Source of the DNA: Streptomyces sp. XY006
GTDB taxonomy: Bacteria; Actinomycetota; Actinomycetes; Streptomycetales; Streptomycetaceae
Reading direction: 5' to 3'
DNA length: 64,000 nt
Assembly: GCF_002237655.1 (NCBI RefSeq)
Contig: NZ_NOKT01000013.1
Span: forward strand, 62,001 to 126,000
Part shown: one piece after another, positions 8,728 through 16,422 of the stretch
Numbering within the stretch: the first letter of the stretch is position 1
Layout: each line of letters opens with the position of its first letter
Notes under the pieces: model-generated
Database searches by the model: none
Told to the model about the DNA's origin: nothing
What the model saw: the letters and a program-made list of their open reading frames with translations, nothing else
Program-made: the position numbers and the translations under genes

Positions 8728-9551
8728 TGGGCCAGAAGGTAAACCCGCACGGGTTCCGGCTCGGTGTCACGACCGACTTCAAGTCGCGTTGGTACGCCGA
8801 CAAGCTGTACAAGGACTACGTCAAGGAAGACGTCGCCATCCGTCGGATGATGACGTCCGGCATGGAGCGCGCCGGCATCTCCAAGGTCGAGATCGAGCGC
8901 ACCCGTGACCGCGTGCGTGTGGACATCCACACCGCTCGTCCGGGCATCGTCATCGGCCGCCGCGGCGCCGAGGCCGACCGCATCCGCGGTGACCTCGAGA
9001 AGCTCACGGGCAAGCAGGTCCAGCTGAACATCCTCGAGGTCAAGAACCCCGAGACGGACGCTCAGCTCGTGGCCCAGGCCGTCGCCGAGCAGCTCTCCTC
9101 CCGCGTCTCCTTCCGCCGTGCCATGCGCAAGAGCATGCAGTCGGCGATGAAGGCCGGCGCCAAGGGCATCAAGATCCAGTGCGGTGGCCGCCTCGGCGGC
9201 GCCGAGATGTCCCGCTCGGAGTTCTACCGCGAGGGCCGCGTGCCCCTGCACACCCTCCGCGCGAACGTGGACTACGGCTTCTTCGAGGCCAAGACGACCT
9301 TCGGCCGCATCGGCGTGAAGGTCTGGATCTACAAGGGCGACGTCAAGAACATCGCCGAGGTCCGCGCCGAGAACGCCGCTGCCCGTGCGGGTAACCGCCC
9401 GGCGCGCGGCGGTGCCGACCGCCCGGCCCGTGGTGGCCGCGGTGGGGAGCGGCGCGGTCGCAAGCCGCAGCAGGCCGCTGGTTCCGAGGCCCCCAAGGCC
9501 GAGGCTCCCGCGTCCGCCGCTCCGGCTGAGAGCACCGGAACGGAGGCCTGA
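8727..9551 (+). CDS. rpsC: 30S ribosomal protein S3
   Basis: 274 residues, about 40 longer than E. coli S3. The KH type-2 domain with its GXXG-type loop (PGIVIGRRGAEADRIRGDL, about residues 72-90) and the C-terminal S3 domain (IKIQCGGRLGGAEMSR) are complete up to about residue 212. The rest is a low-complexity Arg/Gly/Ala/Pro tail (RPARGG repeats, then Ala/Glu-rich) typical of actinomycetes. S3 is at the mRNA entry channel of the 30S head. ATG overlaps the rplV stop (TAATG), indicating coupling. Confidence 0.99.
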   Translation: MGQKVNPHGFRLGVTTDFKSRWYADKLYKDYVKEDVAIRRMMTSGMERAGISKVEIERTRDRVRVDIHTARPGIVIGRRGAEADRIRGDLEKLTGKQVQLNILEVKNPETDAQLVAQAVAEQLSSRVSFRRAMRKSMQSAMKAGAKGIKIQCGGRLGGAEMSRSEFYREGRVPLHTLRANVDYGFFEAKTTFGRIGVKVWIYKGDVKNIAEVRAENAAARAGNRPARGGADRPARGGRGGERRGRKPQQAAGSEAPKAEAPASAAPAESTGTEA

Positions 9552-9556
9552 CCACC

Positions 9557-9976
9557 ATGCTGATCCCCCGTAGGGTCAAGCACCGCAAGCAGCACCACCC
9601 CAAGCGCAACGGCATGTCCAAGGGTGGCACGCAGGTTGCGTTCGGCGAGTACGGCATCCAGGCGCTGACCCCGGCGTACGTCACGAACCGCCAGATCGAA
9701 GCGGCTCGTATCGCCATGACCCGTCACATCAAGCGTGGCGGCAAGGTCTGGATCAACATCTACCCGGACCGCCCCCTCACCAAGAAGCCGGCCGAGACCC
9801 GCATGGGTTCCGGTAAGGGTTCGCCGGAGTGGTGGGTGGCCAACGTCAAGCCCGGACGCGTCATGTTCGAGCTGTCGTACCCCAACGAGAAGATCGCGCG
9901 CGAGGCCCTGACCCGTGCGGCTCACAAGCTGCCGATGAAGTGCAAGATCGTCAAGCGCGAGGCAGGTGAAGCGTGA
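9557..9976 (+). CDS. rplP: 50S ribosomal protein L16
   Basis: 139 residues, beginning MLIPRRVKHRKQHHPKRNGM. L16 binds near the A-site tRNA and is needed for late assembly of the 50S subunit. The signature RPLTKKPAETRMGSGKGSPE, which contains the conserved arginine loop, is intact, followed by WWVANVKPGRVMFELS. The start lies 5 nt after the rpsC stop; its TGA is shared with the ATG of rpmC. The length fits the family. Confidence 0.99.
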   Translation: MLIPRRVKHRKQHHPKRNGMSKGGTQVAFGEYGIQALTPAYVTNRQIEAARIAMTRHIKRGGKVWINIYPDRPLTKKPAETRMGSGKGSPEWWVANVKPGRVMFELSYPNEKIAREALTRAAHKLPMKCKIVKREAGEA

Positions 9977-10200
9977 TGTCGGCCGGTACCAAGGCGTCGG
10001 AGCTGCGCGAGCTGGGCAACGAGGAGCTTCTGAACAAGCTCCGCGAGGCCAAGGAAGAGCTGTTCAACCTCCGCTTCCAGGCGGCGACGGGCCAGCTCGA
10101 GAACCACGGTCGGCTCAAGGCCGTCCGCAAGGACATCGCGCGGATCTACACCCTGATGCGTGAGCGCGAGCTGGGCATCGAGACGGTGGAGAGCGCCTGA
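9976..10200 (+). CDS. rpmC: 50S ribosomal protein L29
   Basis: 74 residues from the ATG at 9976 (MSAGTKASELRELGNEELLN). An in-frame GTG one codon earlier is possible but the TGATG overlap with rplP favours the ATG. L29 is a short two-helix coiled-coil protein near the peptide exit tunnel. The family core NLRFQAATGQLENHGRLKAV followed by RKDIARIYTLMRERE is visible. Its stop overlaps the rpsQ ATG, so rplP, rpmC and rpsQ are joined by overlapping codons. Confidence 0.98.
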   Translation: MSAGTKASELRELGNEELLNKLREAKEELFNLRFQAATGQLENHGRLKAVRKDIARIYTLMRERELGIETVESA

Positions 10201-10487
10201 TGAGCGAGAGCAACGTGACTGAAGAGACCAAGACGGACCGCGGTTTCCGCAAGACCCGTGAGGGTCTGGTCGTCAGCGACAAGATGGACAAGACCGTCGT
10301 CGTCGCCGTCGAGGACCGCGTCAAGCACGCGCTGTACGGCAAGGTCATCCGTCGTACGAACAAGCTCAAGGCCCACGACGAGCAGAACGCCGCGGGTGTC
10401 GGCGACCGCGTCCTCCTGATGGAGACCCGGCCGCTGTCCGCGACCAAGCGCTGGCGCGTCGTCGAGATCCTCGAGAAGGCCAAGTAA
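10200..10487 (+). CDS. rpsQ: 30S ribosomal protein S17
   Basis: 95 residues. S17 is an OB-fold primary binder of the 16S 5' domain. After a charged N-terminal segment, the core reads TREGLVVSDKMDKTVVVAVE with RRTNKLKAHDEQNAAGVGDR and the C-terminal WRVVEILEKAK. It is longer than the E. coli protein by about 10 N-terminal residues. It is the last gene of the S10-type block; a 97-nt gap with two strong hairpins follows before rplN, at the exact place where the E. coli S10 and spc operons are separated. Confidence 0.99.
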   Translation: MSESNVTEETKTDRGFRKTREGLVVSDKMDKTVVVAVEDRVKHALYGKVIRRTNKLKAHDEQNAAGVGDRVLLMETRPLSATKRWRVVEILEKAK

Positions 10488-10489
10488 TT

Positions 10490-10558
10490 CCTGCGGGGCA
10501 GACCCCGCAGGACAGTTCCGCCAGGCTCCGGGGGCCGCTCGGTGAGCGGCCCCCGGGG
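10490..10558 (+). terminator. Two strong hairpins between rpsQ and rplN
   Basis: Hairpin 1 has a perfect 9-bp stem (CCTGCGGGG at 10490-10498, CCCCGCAGG at 10503-10511) and a CAGA loop. Hairpin 2 spans 10526-10558 with a GC-rich stem of about 14 bp around GGGGGCCGCT/AGCGGCCCCC. Neither has a T run, so they may be partial terminators, attenuators or processing sites rather than full stops. Confidence 0.6.
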
Positions 10559-10584
10559 AACCGGCAGACAAACAGGAGATAGAC

Positions 10585-10953
10585 GTGATCCAGCAGGAGT
10601 CGCGACTGCGTGTCGCCGACAACACGGGTGCGAAGGAGATCCTCTGCATCCGTGTGCTCGGCGGCTCCGGTCGCCGCTACGCGGGTATCGGTGACGTCAT
10701 CGTCGCCACCGTCAAGGACGCGATCCCCGGTGGCAACGTGAAGAAGGGTGACGTCGTCAAGGCGGTCATCGTTCGCACCGTCAAGGAGCGCCGCCGTCCG
10801 GACGGCTCGTACATCCGCTTCGACGAGAACGCCGCCGTCATCCTCAAGAACGACGGCGACCCTCGTGGCACCCGTATCTTCGGCCCGGTCGGCCGTGAGC
10901 TGCGCGAGAAGAAGTTCATGAAGATCATCTCCCTCGCGCCGGAGGTGCTGTGA
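10585..10953 (+). CDS. rplN: 50S ribosomal protein L14
   Basis: 122 residues from GTG at 10585, with an AGGAG ribosome site at 10574-10578. L14 forms a bridge with the 30S subunit and is a docking site for the silencing factor RsfS. The conserved start IQQESRLRVADNTGAKEILC and the signature VIVRTVKERRRPDGSYIRFD are present, and the length is exactly that of the family. It opens the spc-type block after the double hairpin. Its stop overlaps the region just before rplX. Confidence 0.99.
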   Translation: MIQQESRLRVADNTGAKEILCIRVLGGSGRRYAGIGDVIVATVKDAIPGGNVKKGDVVKAVIVRTVKERRRPDGSYIRFDENAAVILKNDGDPRGTRIFGPVGRELREKKFMKIISLAPEVL

Positions 10954-10955
10954 GC

Positions 10956-11279
10956 ATGAAGATCAAGAAGGGCGACCTGGTCCAGGTCATCACCGGTAAG
11001 GACAAGGGCAAGCAGGGCAAGGTCATCGCGGCCTTCCCCCGCGAGGACCGTGTCCTGGTCGAGGGTGTCAACCGGGTCAAGAAGCACACCAAGGCCGGTC
11101 CGACGGCTCGCGGTTCGCAGGCCGGCGGCATCGTCACCACCGAGGCGCCGATCCACGTCTCCAACGTCCAGCTGGTCGTGGAGAAGGACGGCAAGAAGGT
11201 CGTGACCCGCGTCGGTTACCGCTTCGACGACGAAGGCAACAAGATCCGCGTTGCCAAGCGGACGGGTGAGGACATCTGA
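10956..11279 (+). CDS. rplX: 50S ribosomal protein L24
   Basis: 107 residues from the ATG at 10956 (MKIKKGDLVQVITGKDKGKQ). An in-frame GTG at 10950 would add two residues; the ATG is preferred because it fits the family start and lies 10 nt after a GGAGG site inside the end of rplN. L24 is an assembly initiator of the 50S subunit; its KOW motif (KKGDLVQVITGKDKGKQGKV) is at residues 4-23. The stop overlaps the rplE ATG. Confidence 0.98.
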   Translation: MKIKKGDLVQVITGKDKGKQGKVIAAFPREDRVLVEGVNRVKKHTKAGPTARGSQAGGIVTTEAPIHVSNVQLVVEKDGKKVVTRVGYRFDDEGNKIRVAKRTGEDI

Positions 11280-11836
11280 TGGCTACCACCACCACTCCGC
11301 GTCTGAAGCAGAAGTACCGTGAGGAGATCACGGGCAAGCTGCGTGACGAGTTCAAGTACGAGAACGTCATGCAGATCCCCGGTCTCGTCAAGATCGTGGT
11401 CAACATGGGTGTGGGCGACGCCGCCCGCGACTCCAAGCTGATCGAGGGCGCCATCCGCGACCTCACCACGATCACCGGTCAGAAGCCGGCCGTCACCAAG
11501 GCCCGCAAGTCCATCGCGCAGTTCAAGCTGCGTGAAGGCCAGCCGATCGGTGCCCACGTCACGCTCCGTGGCGACCGCATGTGGGAGTTCCTGGACCGCA
11601 CCCTGTCGCTCGCGCTGCCGCGCATCCGCGACTTCCGCGGCCTGTCCCCCAAGCAGTTCGACGGCCGTGGCAACTACACCTTCGGTCTCACGGAGCAGGT
11701 CATGTTCCACGAGATCGACCAGGACAAGATCGACCGCACCCGGGGTATGGACATCACCGTGGTGACCACGGCGACCAACGACGCTGAGGGCCGTGCGCTC
11801 CTTCGTCACCTCGGCTTCCCCTTCAAGGAGGCGTGA
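11279..11836 (+). CDS. rplE: 50S ribosomal protein L5
   Basis: 185 residues. L5 binds 5S rRNA and contacts the P-site tRNA and S13 across the subunit interface. The signature VVNMGVGDAARDSKLIEGAI (about residues 39-58) and GLTEQVMFHEIDQDKIDRTR in the second half are typical. ATG overlaps the rplX stop. The 3' end lies 5 nt before rpsN. The family length is 179-187, so it is complete. Confidence 0.99.
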   Translation: MATTTTPRLKQKYREEITGKLRDEFKYENVMQIPGLVKIVVNMGVGDAARDSKLIEGAIRDLTTITGQKPAVTKARKSIAQFKLREGQPIGAHVTLRGDRMWEFLDRTLSLALPRIRDFRGLSPKQFDGRGNYTFGLTEQVMFHEIDQDKIDRTRGMDITVVTTATNDAEGRALLRHLGFPFKEA

Positions 11837-11841
11837 GCGAG

Positions 11842-12027
11842 ATGGCGAAGAAGGCTCTGATCGCGAAGGCTGCCCGCAAGCCCAAGTTCGGCGTGCGCGC
11901 GTACACCCGCTGCCAGCGCTGCGGTCGTCCGCACTCCGTGTACCGCAAGTTCGGCCTGTGCCGCGTGTGCCTGCGTGAGATGGCTCACCGTGGCGAGCTG
12001 CCGGGCGTGACCAAGAGCTCCTGGTAA
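11842..12027 (+). CDS. rpsN: 30S ribosomal protein S14, zinc-binding type Z
   Basis: 61 residues from the ATG at 11842 (MAKKALIAKAARKPKFGVRA); upstream in-frame GTG would add MSE and is less likely. The protein is the short zinc-binding form: CQRC and CRVC pairs (about residues 24-27 and 40-43) make a Cys4 zinc site. Streptomyces often carry a second, longer, zinc-free S14 under Zur control elsewhere; nothing of that kind is in this window. It sits in the usual place between L5 and S8. Confidence 0.98.
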   Translation: MAKKALIAKAARKPKFGVRAYTRCQRCGRPHSVYRKFGLCRVCLREMAHRGELPGVTKSSW

Positions 12028-12238
12028 TCCCCACTTCAGGGATTCCGGAAGACTCTCGGTAAGCATCTGGGTGGACAGGGGCCCGCCCCGCATGGCTTAG
12101 GCTTGTGGGGTTGGGCGCCTGTCACGCCCGTACGACTTACTACGCCGTAGGTCCACCGCGCCGCACCCGTCCCGTCTCGGATCGGGGAGAGGGATGGCGC
12201 ACCAGGAAACCCCGGCGAGAGAGGCCGAAGGCCAATTC

Positions 12239-12637
12239 ATGACCATGACTGATCCGATCGCAGACATGCTTACGCGTCTGCGGAACGCGAACTCGGCGTA
12301 CCACGACTCGGTGTCGATGCCGCACTCCAAGATCAAGTCTCACATCGCGGAGATCCTCCAGCAGGAGGGCTTCATCACGGGCTGGAAGGTCGAGGACGCC
12401 GAGGTCGGCAAGAACCTCGTCCTGGAGCTGAAGTTCGGCCCCAACCGTGAGCGCTCCATCGCGGGCATCAAGCGGATCTCCAAGCCCGGTCTGCGGGTTT
12501 ACGCGAAGTCCACCAACCTGCCGAAGGTGCTCGGCGGCCTCGGCGTGGCGATCATCTCCACGTCGCACGGGCTCCTCACCGACAAGCAGGCCGGCAAGAA
12601 GGGCGTGGGTGGGGAAGTCCTCGCCTACGTCTGGTAG
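12239..12637 (+). CDS. rpsH: 30S ribosomal protein S8
   Basis: 132 residues from the ATG at 12239 (MTMTDPIADMLTRLRNANSA), which is preceded by a GAAGG site. An in-frame ATG 45 nt upstream is rejected because the family starts at TDPIADMLTR. S8 binds the central domain of 16S rRNA and represses the spc operon in E. coli. The C-terminal signature GGLGVAIISTSHGLLTDKQA with GGEVLAYVW is complete. The 211-nt gap from rpsN holds a possible internal promoter (TAGGCT at 12098-12103, weak -35). Confidence 0.99.
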   Translation: MTMTDPIADMLTRLRNANSAYHDSVSMPHSKIKSHIAEILQQEGFITGWKVEDAEVGKNLVLELKFGPNRERSIAGIKRISKPGLRVYAKSTNLPKVLGGLGVAIISTSHGLLTDKQAGKKGVGGEVLAYVW

Positions 12638-12661
12638 CGGAAGGGAACGGAGGAAACAGCT

Positions 12662-13201
12662 ATGTCGCGCATCGGCAAGCTCCCCATCGCGGTTCCCGCC
12701 GGCGTGGACGTCACCATCGACGGCCAGACGGTCTCGGTCAAGGGCCCCAAGGGCACGCTGACCCACACCGTCGTGGCGCCGATCGAGATCGCCAAGGGTG
12801 AGGACGGCGTCCTGAACGTCACCCGCCCCAACGACGAGCGTCAGAACAAGGCCCTGCACGGCCTGTCCCGCACGCTGGTGGCGAACATGATCACCGGCGT
12901 GACCCAGGGTTACGTGAAGAAGCTCGAAATCAGCGGTGTCGGTTACCGCGTTGTCGCCAAGGGTTCGAACCTGGAGTTCTCCCTCGGTTACAGCCACCCG
13001 ATCCTGGTCGAGGCGCCCGAGGGCATCACCTTCAAGGTGGAGGCCCCCACCCGCTTCTCGGTCGAGGGCATCGACAAGCAGAAGGTCGGCGAGGTTGCGG
13101 CCAACATCCGCAAGCTGCGCAAGCCCGACCCGTACAAGGCCAAGGGCGTCAAGTACGAGGGCGAAGTCATCCGCCGCAAGGTCGGAAAGGCGGGTAAGTA
13201 A
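12662..13201 (+). CDS. rplF: 50S ribosomal protein L6
   Basis: 179 residues, starting MSRIGKLPIAVPAGVDVTID. L6 lies near the factor-binding site and the sarcin-ricin loop. Two similar alpha/beta domains are visible; the second ends in the family signature RKPDPYKAKGVKYEGEVIRR at about residues 153-172. A GGAGGAAA ribosome site precedes the ATG. rplR starts only 3 nt after the stop. Confidence 0.99.
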   Translation: MSRIGKLPIAVPAGVDVTIDGQTVSVKGPKGTLTHTVVAPIEIAKGEDGVLNVTRPNDERQNKALHGLSRTLVANMITGVTQGYVKKLEISGVGYRVVAKGSNLEFSLGYSHPILVEAPEGITFKVEAPTRFSVEGIDKQKVGEVAANIRKLRKPDPYKAKGVKYEGEVIRRKVGKAGK

Positions 13202-13204
13202 GCC

Positions 13205-13588
13205 ATGGCATACGGGCAGAAGATCCTCAAGGGCGACGCCTACAAGCGCGCCGCGATCAAGCGCCGTCACATCCGGATCCGCAAGCGGATCAACGGTACG
13301 GCGGAGCGTCCCCGTCTGGTCGTGACCCGCTCGAACCGCCACATCGTGGCGCAGGTGATCGACGACCTGAAGGGTCACACCCTGGCGTCGGCGTCCACCC
13401 TGGACAGCTCGATCCGCGGTGGCGAGGGCGACAAGTCCGCGCAGGCCAAGCAGGTCGGCGCCCTGGTCGCCGAGCGTGCCAAGGCCGCCGGTGTCGAGGC
13501 CGTCGTGTTCGACCGTGGTGGCAACCAGTACGCCGGGCGCATCGCCGCCCTGGCGGACGCCGCCCGCGAAGCCGGGCTCAAGTTCTGA
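13205..13588 (+). CDS. rplR: 50S ribosomal protein L18
   Basis: 127 residues. L18 binds 5S rRNA together with L5. The N-terminal basic region (KRRHIRIRKRINGTAERPRL) and the core LVVTRSNRHIVAQVIDDLKG and GGNQYAGRIAALADAAREAG match the family, and the length is typical of actinobacteria. ATG overlaps the tail of the rplF stop region (3-nt gap). A 36-nt gap follows before rpsE. Confidence 0.99.
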   Translation: MAYGQKILKGDAYKRAAIKRRHIRIRKRINGTAERPRLVVTRSNRHIVAQVIDDLKGHTLASASTLDSSIRGGEGDKSAQAKQVGALVAERAKAAGVEAVVFDRGGNQYAGRIAALADAAREAGLKF

Positions 13589-13624
13589 GCCGCTTGTAGC
13601 TAGCGGAAAGAGAGAGGTAATCCA

Positions 13625-14230
13625 ATGGCTGGACCCCAGCGCCGCGGAAGCGGTGCCGGTGGCGGCGAGCGGCGGGACCGGAAGGGCCGTGACGGCGGCG
13701 CTGCTGCCGCCGAGAAGACCGCGTACGTTGAGCGCGTCGTCGCGATCAACCGCGTCGCCAAGGTTGTGAAGGGTGGTCGTCGCTTCAGCTTCACCGCGCT
13801 GGTCGTGGTGGGCGACGGTGACGGCACCGTGGGTGTCGGCTACGGCAAGGCCAAGGAGGTGCCGGCCGCCATCGCCAAGGGCGTTGAGGAGGCCAAGAAG
13901 CACTTCTTCAAGGTCCCCCGTATCCAGGGCACCATCCCGCACCCCATCCAGGGTGAGAAGGCTGCCGGCGTCGTGCTGCTCAAGCCCGCGTCCCCGGGTA
14001 CCGGTGTTATCGCCGGTGGTCCGGTGCGTGCCGTGCTCGAGTGCGCCGGTATCCACGACGTGCTGTCGAAGTCGCTCGGCTCCGACAACGCGATCAACAT
14101 CGTGCACGCGACCGTGGCGGCCCTGAAGGGCCTGCAGCGTCCCGAGGAGATCGCGGCCCGCCGTGGTCTGCCCCTGGAGGACGTCGCCCCCGCGGCTCTG
14201 CTGCGCGCTCGTGCCGGGGCGGGTGTGTGA
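13625..14230 (+). CDS. rpsE: 30S ribosomal protein S5, N-terminally extended
   Basis: 201 residues, about 35 longer than E. coli S5 because of a Gly/Arg/Ala-rich N-terminal extension (RRGSGAGGGERRDRKGRDGG). The double-stranded RNA-binding-like domain (VVAINRVAKVVKGGRRFSFT, about residues 40-60) and the C-terminal domain are complete. S5 is at the mRNA entry pore and its mutations affect fidelity and spectinomycin sensitivity; the loop VVKGGRRFSF is the classical spectinomycin region. A AGAGAGGTAA stretch serves as ribosome site. Confidence 0.99.
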   Translation: MAGPQRRGSGAGGGERRDRKGRDGGAAAAEKTAYVERVVAINRVAKVVKGGRRFSFTALVVVGDGDGTVGVGYGKAKEVPAAIAKGVEEAKKHFFKVPRIQGTIPHPIQGEKAAGVVLLKPASPGTGVIAGGPVRAVLECAGIHDVLSKSLGSDNAINIVHATVAALKGLQRPEEIAARRGLPLEDVAPAALLRARAGAGV

Positions 14231-14232
14231 TC

Positions 14233-14415
14233 ATGGCGCAGCTCAAGATCACGCAGGTCAAGTCCTACATCGGCAGCAAGCAGAACCACCGTGACACCCT
14301 GCGTTCCCTTGGTCTCAAGGGGATCAACACGCAGGTCGTCAAGGAGGACCGCCCCGAGTTCCGCGGCATGGTGCACACCGTCCGCCACCTCGTGACGGTC
14401 GAGGAGGTCGACTGA
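14233..14415 (+). CDS. rpmD: 50S ribosomal protein L30
   Basis: 60 residues from the ATG at 14233 (MAQLKITQVKSYIGSKQNHR). A longer frame running upstream through rpsE is a shadow. L30 is a small ferredoxin-like-fold protein of the large subunit, present in the spc operon of actinobacteria. The motif LRSLGLKGINTQVVKEDRPE is typical. The gap from rpsE is 2 nt and to rplO 2 nt, so translation is probably coupled. Confidence 0.98.
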   Translation: MAQLKITQVKSYIGSKQNHRDTLRSLGLKGINTQVVKEDRPEFRGMVHTVRHLVTVEEVD

Positions 14416-14417
14416 TC

Positions 14418-14873
14418 ATGGCGGAGCAGAACCCGCTCAAGATCCACAACCTCCGTCCCGCCCCCGGCGCCAAGACCGCCAAGACCCGTGTCGGTCGTGG
14501 TGAGGCGTCGAAGGGTAAGACGGCCGGTCGTGGTACCAAGGGCACCAAGGCCCGTTACCAGGTTCCGGAGCGCTTCGAGGGTGGGCAGATGCCCCTCCAC
14601 ATGCGTCTCCCGAAGCTGAAGGGCTTCAAGAACCCGTTCAAGACCGAGTACCAGGTCGTGAACCTCGACAAGCTGGCCGCGCTCTACCCCGAGGGTGGCG
14701 AGGTCACCGTCGAGGGTCTGGTGGCCAAGGGTGCCGTTCGCAAGAACGCGCTCGTCAAGGTCCTCGGCCAGGGCGAGATCTCCGTGGCGCTGCAGGTGAC
14801 GGTCGACGCCGTCTCCGGCTCCGCCAAGGAGAAGATCACCGCCGCCGGCGGTTCCGTCACCGAGCTCGTCTGA
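14418..14873 (+). CDS. rplO: 50S ribosomal protein L15
   Basis: 151 residues. L15 is a late assembly protein that threads a long Gly/Arg/Lys-rich N-terminal extension into 23S rRNA; here RVGRGEASKGKTAGRGTKGT at about residues 25-45. The C-terminal globular part ends in VTVDAVSGSAKEKITAAGGS. It is the last ribosomal gene before secY; a perfect 15-bp hairpin follows at 14909-14942. Confidence 0.99.
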   Translation: MAEQNPLKIHNLRPAPGAKTAKTRVGRGEASKGKTAGRGTKGTKARYQVPERFEGGQMPLHMRLPKLKGFKNPFKTEYQVVNLDKLAALYPEGGEVTVEGLVAKGAVRKNALVKVLGQGEISVALQVTVDAVSGSAKEKITAAGGSVTELV

Positions 14874-14908
14874 ACTCCACAGGCGTCTCGATGACCTGAG
14901 CGATCCCG

Positions 14909-14942
14909 ACCGGGGATACCCCACAAATGGGGTATCCCCGGT
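14909..14942 (+). terminator. Hairpin between rplO and secY
   Basis: Perfect 15-bp inverted repeat with a CAAA loop: left arm 14909-14923 (ACCGGGGATACCCCA), right arm 14928-14942. It has no clear T run, so it may be a partial terminator or an RNA-stabilising element that uncouples ribosomal protein expression from secY-adk. Confidence 0.7.
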
Positions 14943-15108
14943 TGGTCGTTCCTAGGGCGGCAGTCACGCCGGTAAGGTGGCCTGCACTGCCCTCTTTTCA
15001 CAGGGTGCTGCACTTCCGGCACTCTGAGCGGCAGTTGACCGTTACCTATTCGTCGAACCTCAAGACCGTCACCCTTGACGCAGTTGCGCGGGGGTCGCAG
15101 GAGGCACC

Positions 15109-16422
15109 GTGCTCACCGCGTTCGCCCGGGCGTTCAAGACGCCCGACCTGCGCAAGAAGCTGCTCTTCACGCTCGGCATCATCGTGGTCTACCGGGTCGG
15201 TACGCACATCCCGATCCCAGGCGTCGACTACCGGAACGTCCAGACCTGTATCGACAACGCCCAGGCCAACCAGGGTCTCTTCGGCCTGGTCAACATGTTC
15301 AGCGGCGGCGCGCTGCTGCAGATCACGATCTTCGCCCTGGGCATCATGCCGTACATCACGGCGAGCATCATTCTGCAGCTGCTGACCGTGGTGATCCCGC
15401 GCCTGGAAGCCCTGAAGAAGGAGGGCCAGGCCGGTACGGCGAAGATCACGCAGTACACCCGTTATCTGACGATCGCCCTCGCCATCCTCCAGGGCACCGG
15501 CCTCGTGGCCACCGCCCGCAGCGGCGCGCTGTTCCAGGGCTGCCCGGTGGCCAGCCAGATCGTCCCCGACCAGTCGATCTTCGTCACCATCACCATGGTC
15601 ATCACCATGACCGCCGGTACGGCCGCCGTGATGTGGCTCGGTGAGCTCATCACCGACCGCGGCATCGGCAACGGCATGTCGATCCTGATGTTCATCTCGA
15701 TCGCCGCCACGTTCCCGTCCGCCCTGTGGGCGATCAAGGAGCAGGGCTCGCTGGCCGACGGCTGGATCGAGTTCGGCACCGTGATCGCGGTCGGCCTCGT
15801 CATGGTCGGCCTGGTCGTCTTCGTCGAGCAGGCCCAGCGCCGCATCCCGGTGCAGTACGCCAAGCGCATGATCGGCCGCCGTTCCTACGGCGGTACGTCT
15901 ACGTACATCCCGCTCAAGGTGAACCAGGCGGGTGTGATCCCCGTCATCTTCGCCTCGTCGCTGCTCTACATCCCGGCGTTGATCGCGCAGTTCGCCGGAG
16001 GCAATTCGGGCTGGAAGACCTGGATCGAGCAACACTTCGTCAAGGGCGACCACCCGTACTACATCATTTCGTACTTCCTGCTGATCGTTTTCTTCGCGTT
16101 CTTCTACGTGGCGATCTCCTTCAACCCCGAGGAAGTCGCCGACAACATGAAGAAGTATGGTGGCTTCATCCCGGGCATCCGGGCTGGCCGACCGACCGCT
16201 GAGTACCTGAGCTACGTGCTCAACCGGATCACCTGGCCGGGTTCGCTGTACTTGGGTCTGATCGCTCTTGTGCCGACGATGGCGTTGGTTGGTTTCGGGG
16301 CAAACCAGAACTTCCCGTTCGGCGGGACCAGCATCCTGATCATCGTGGGTGTCGGTCTCGAGACCGTGAAGCAGATCGAGAGCCAGCTCCAGCAGCGCAA
16401 TTACGAAGGGTTCCTCCGCTGA
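15109..16422 (+). CDS. secY: Preprotein translocase subunit SecY
   Basis: 437 residues from GTG at 15109, after an AGGAGG-like site (GGAGG at 15099-15103). SecY forms the protein-conducting channel with SecE and SecG in the cytoplasmic membrane and works with SecA or the ribosome. Ten hydrophobic segments are visible; family signatures GLFGLVNMFSGGALLQITIF and IITRGIGNG-type ITDRGIGNGMS are present, as is the cytosolic loop RRSYGGTSTYIPLKVNQAGV that contacts SecA and ribosome. adk starts on the overlapping TGATG of its stop, so export and nucleotide balance genes are co-transcribed. Confidence 0.99.
   Translation: MLTAFARAFKTPDLRKKLLFTLGIIVVYRVGTHIPIPGVDYRNVQTCIDNAQANQGLFGLVNMFSGGALLQITIFALGIMPYITASIILQLLTVVIPRLEALKKEGQAGTAKITQYTRYLTIALAILQGTGLVATARSGALFQGCPVASQIVPDQSIFVTITMVITMTAGTAAVMWLGELITDRGIGNGMSILMFISIAATFPSALWAIKEQGSLADGWIEFGTVIAVGLVMVGLVVFVEQAQRRIPVQYAKRMIGRRSYGGTSTYIPLKVNQAGVIPVIFASSLLYIPALIAQFAGGNSGWKTWIEQHFVKGDHPYYIISYFLLIVFFAFFYVAISFNPEEVADNMKKYGGFIPGIRAGRPTAEYLSYVLNRITWPGSLYLGLIALVPTMALVGFGANQNFPFGGTSILIIVGVGLETVKQIESQLQQRNYEGFLR

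Noticed and set aside
12140..14107. A 655-codon open frame on the minus strand across rpsH to rpsE
   Set aside because: It mirrors r-protein genes with high-GC third codon positions, which routinely create open frames on the opposite strand; no start signal or family resemblance is seen.
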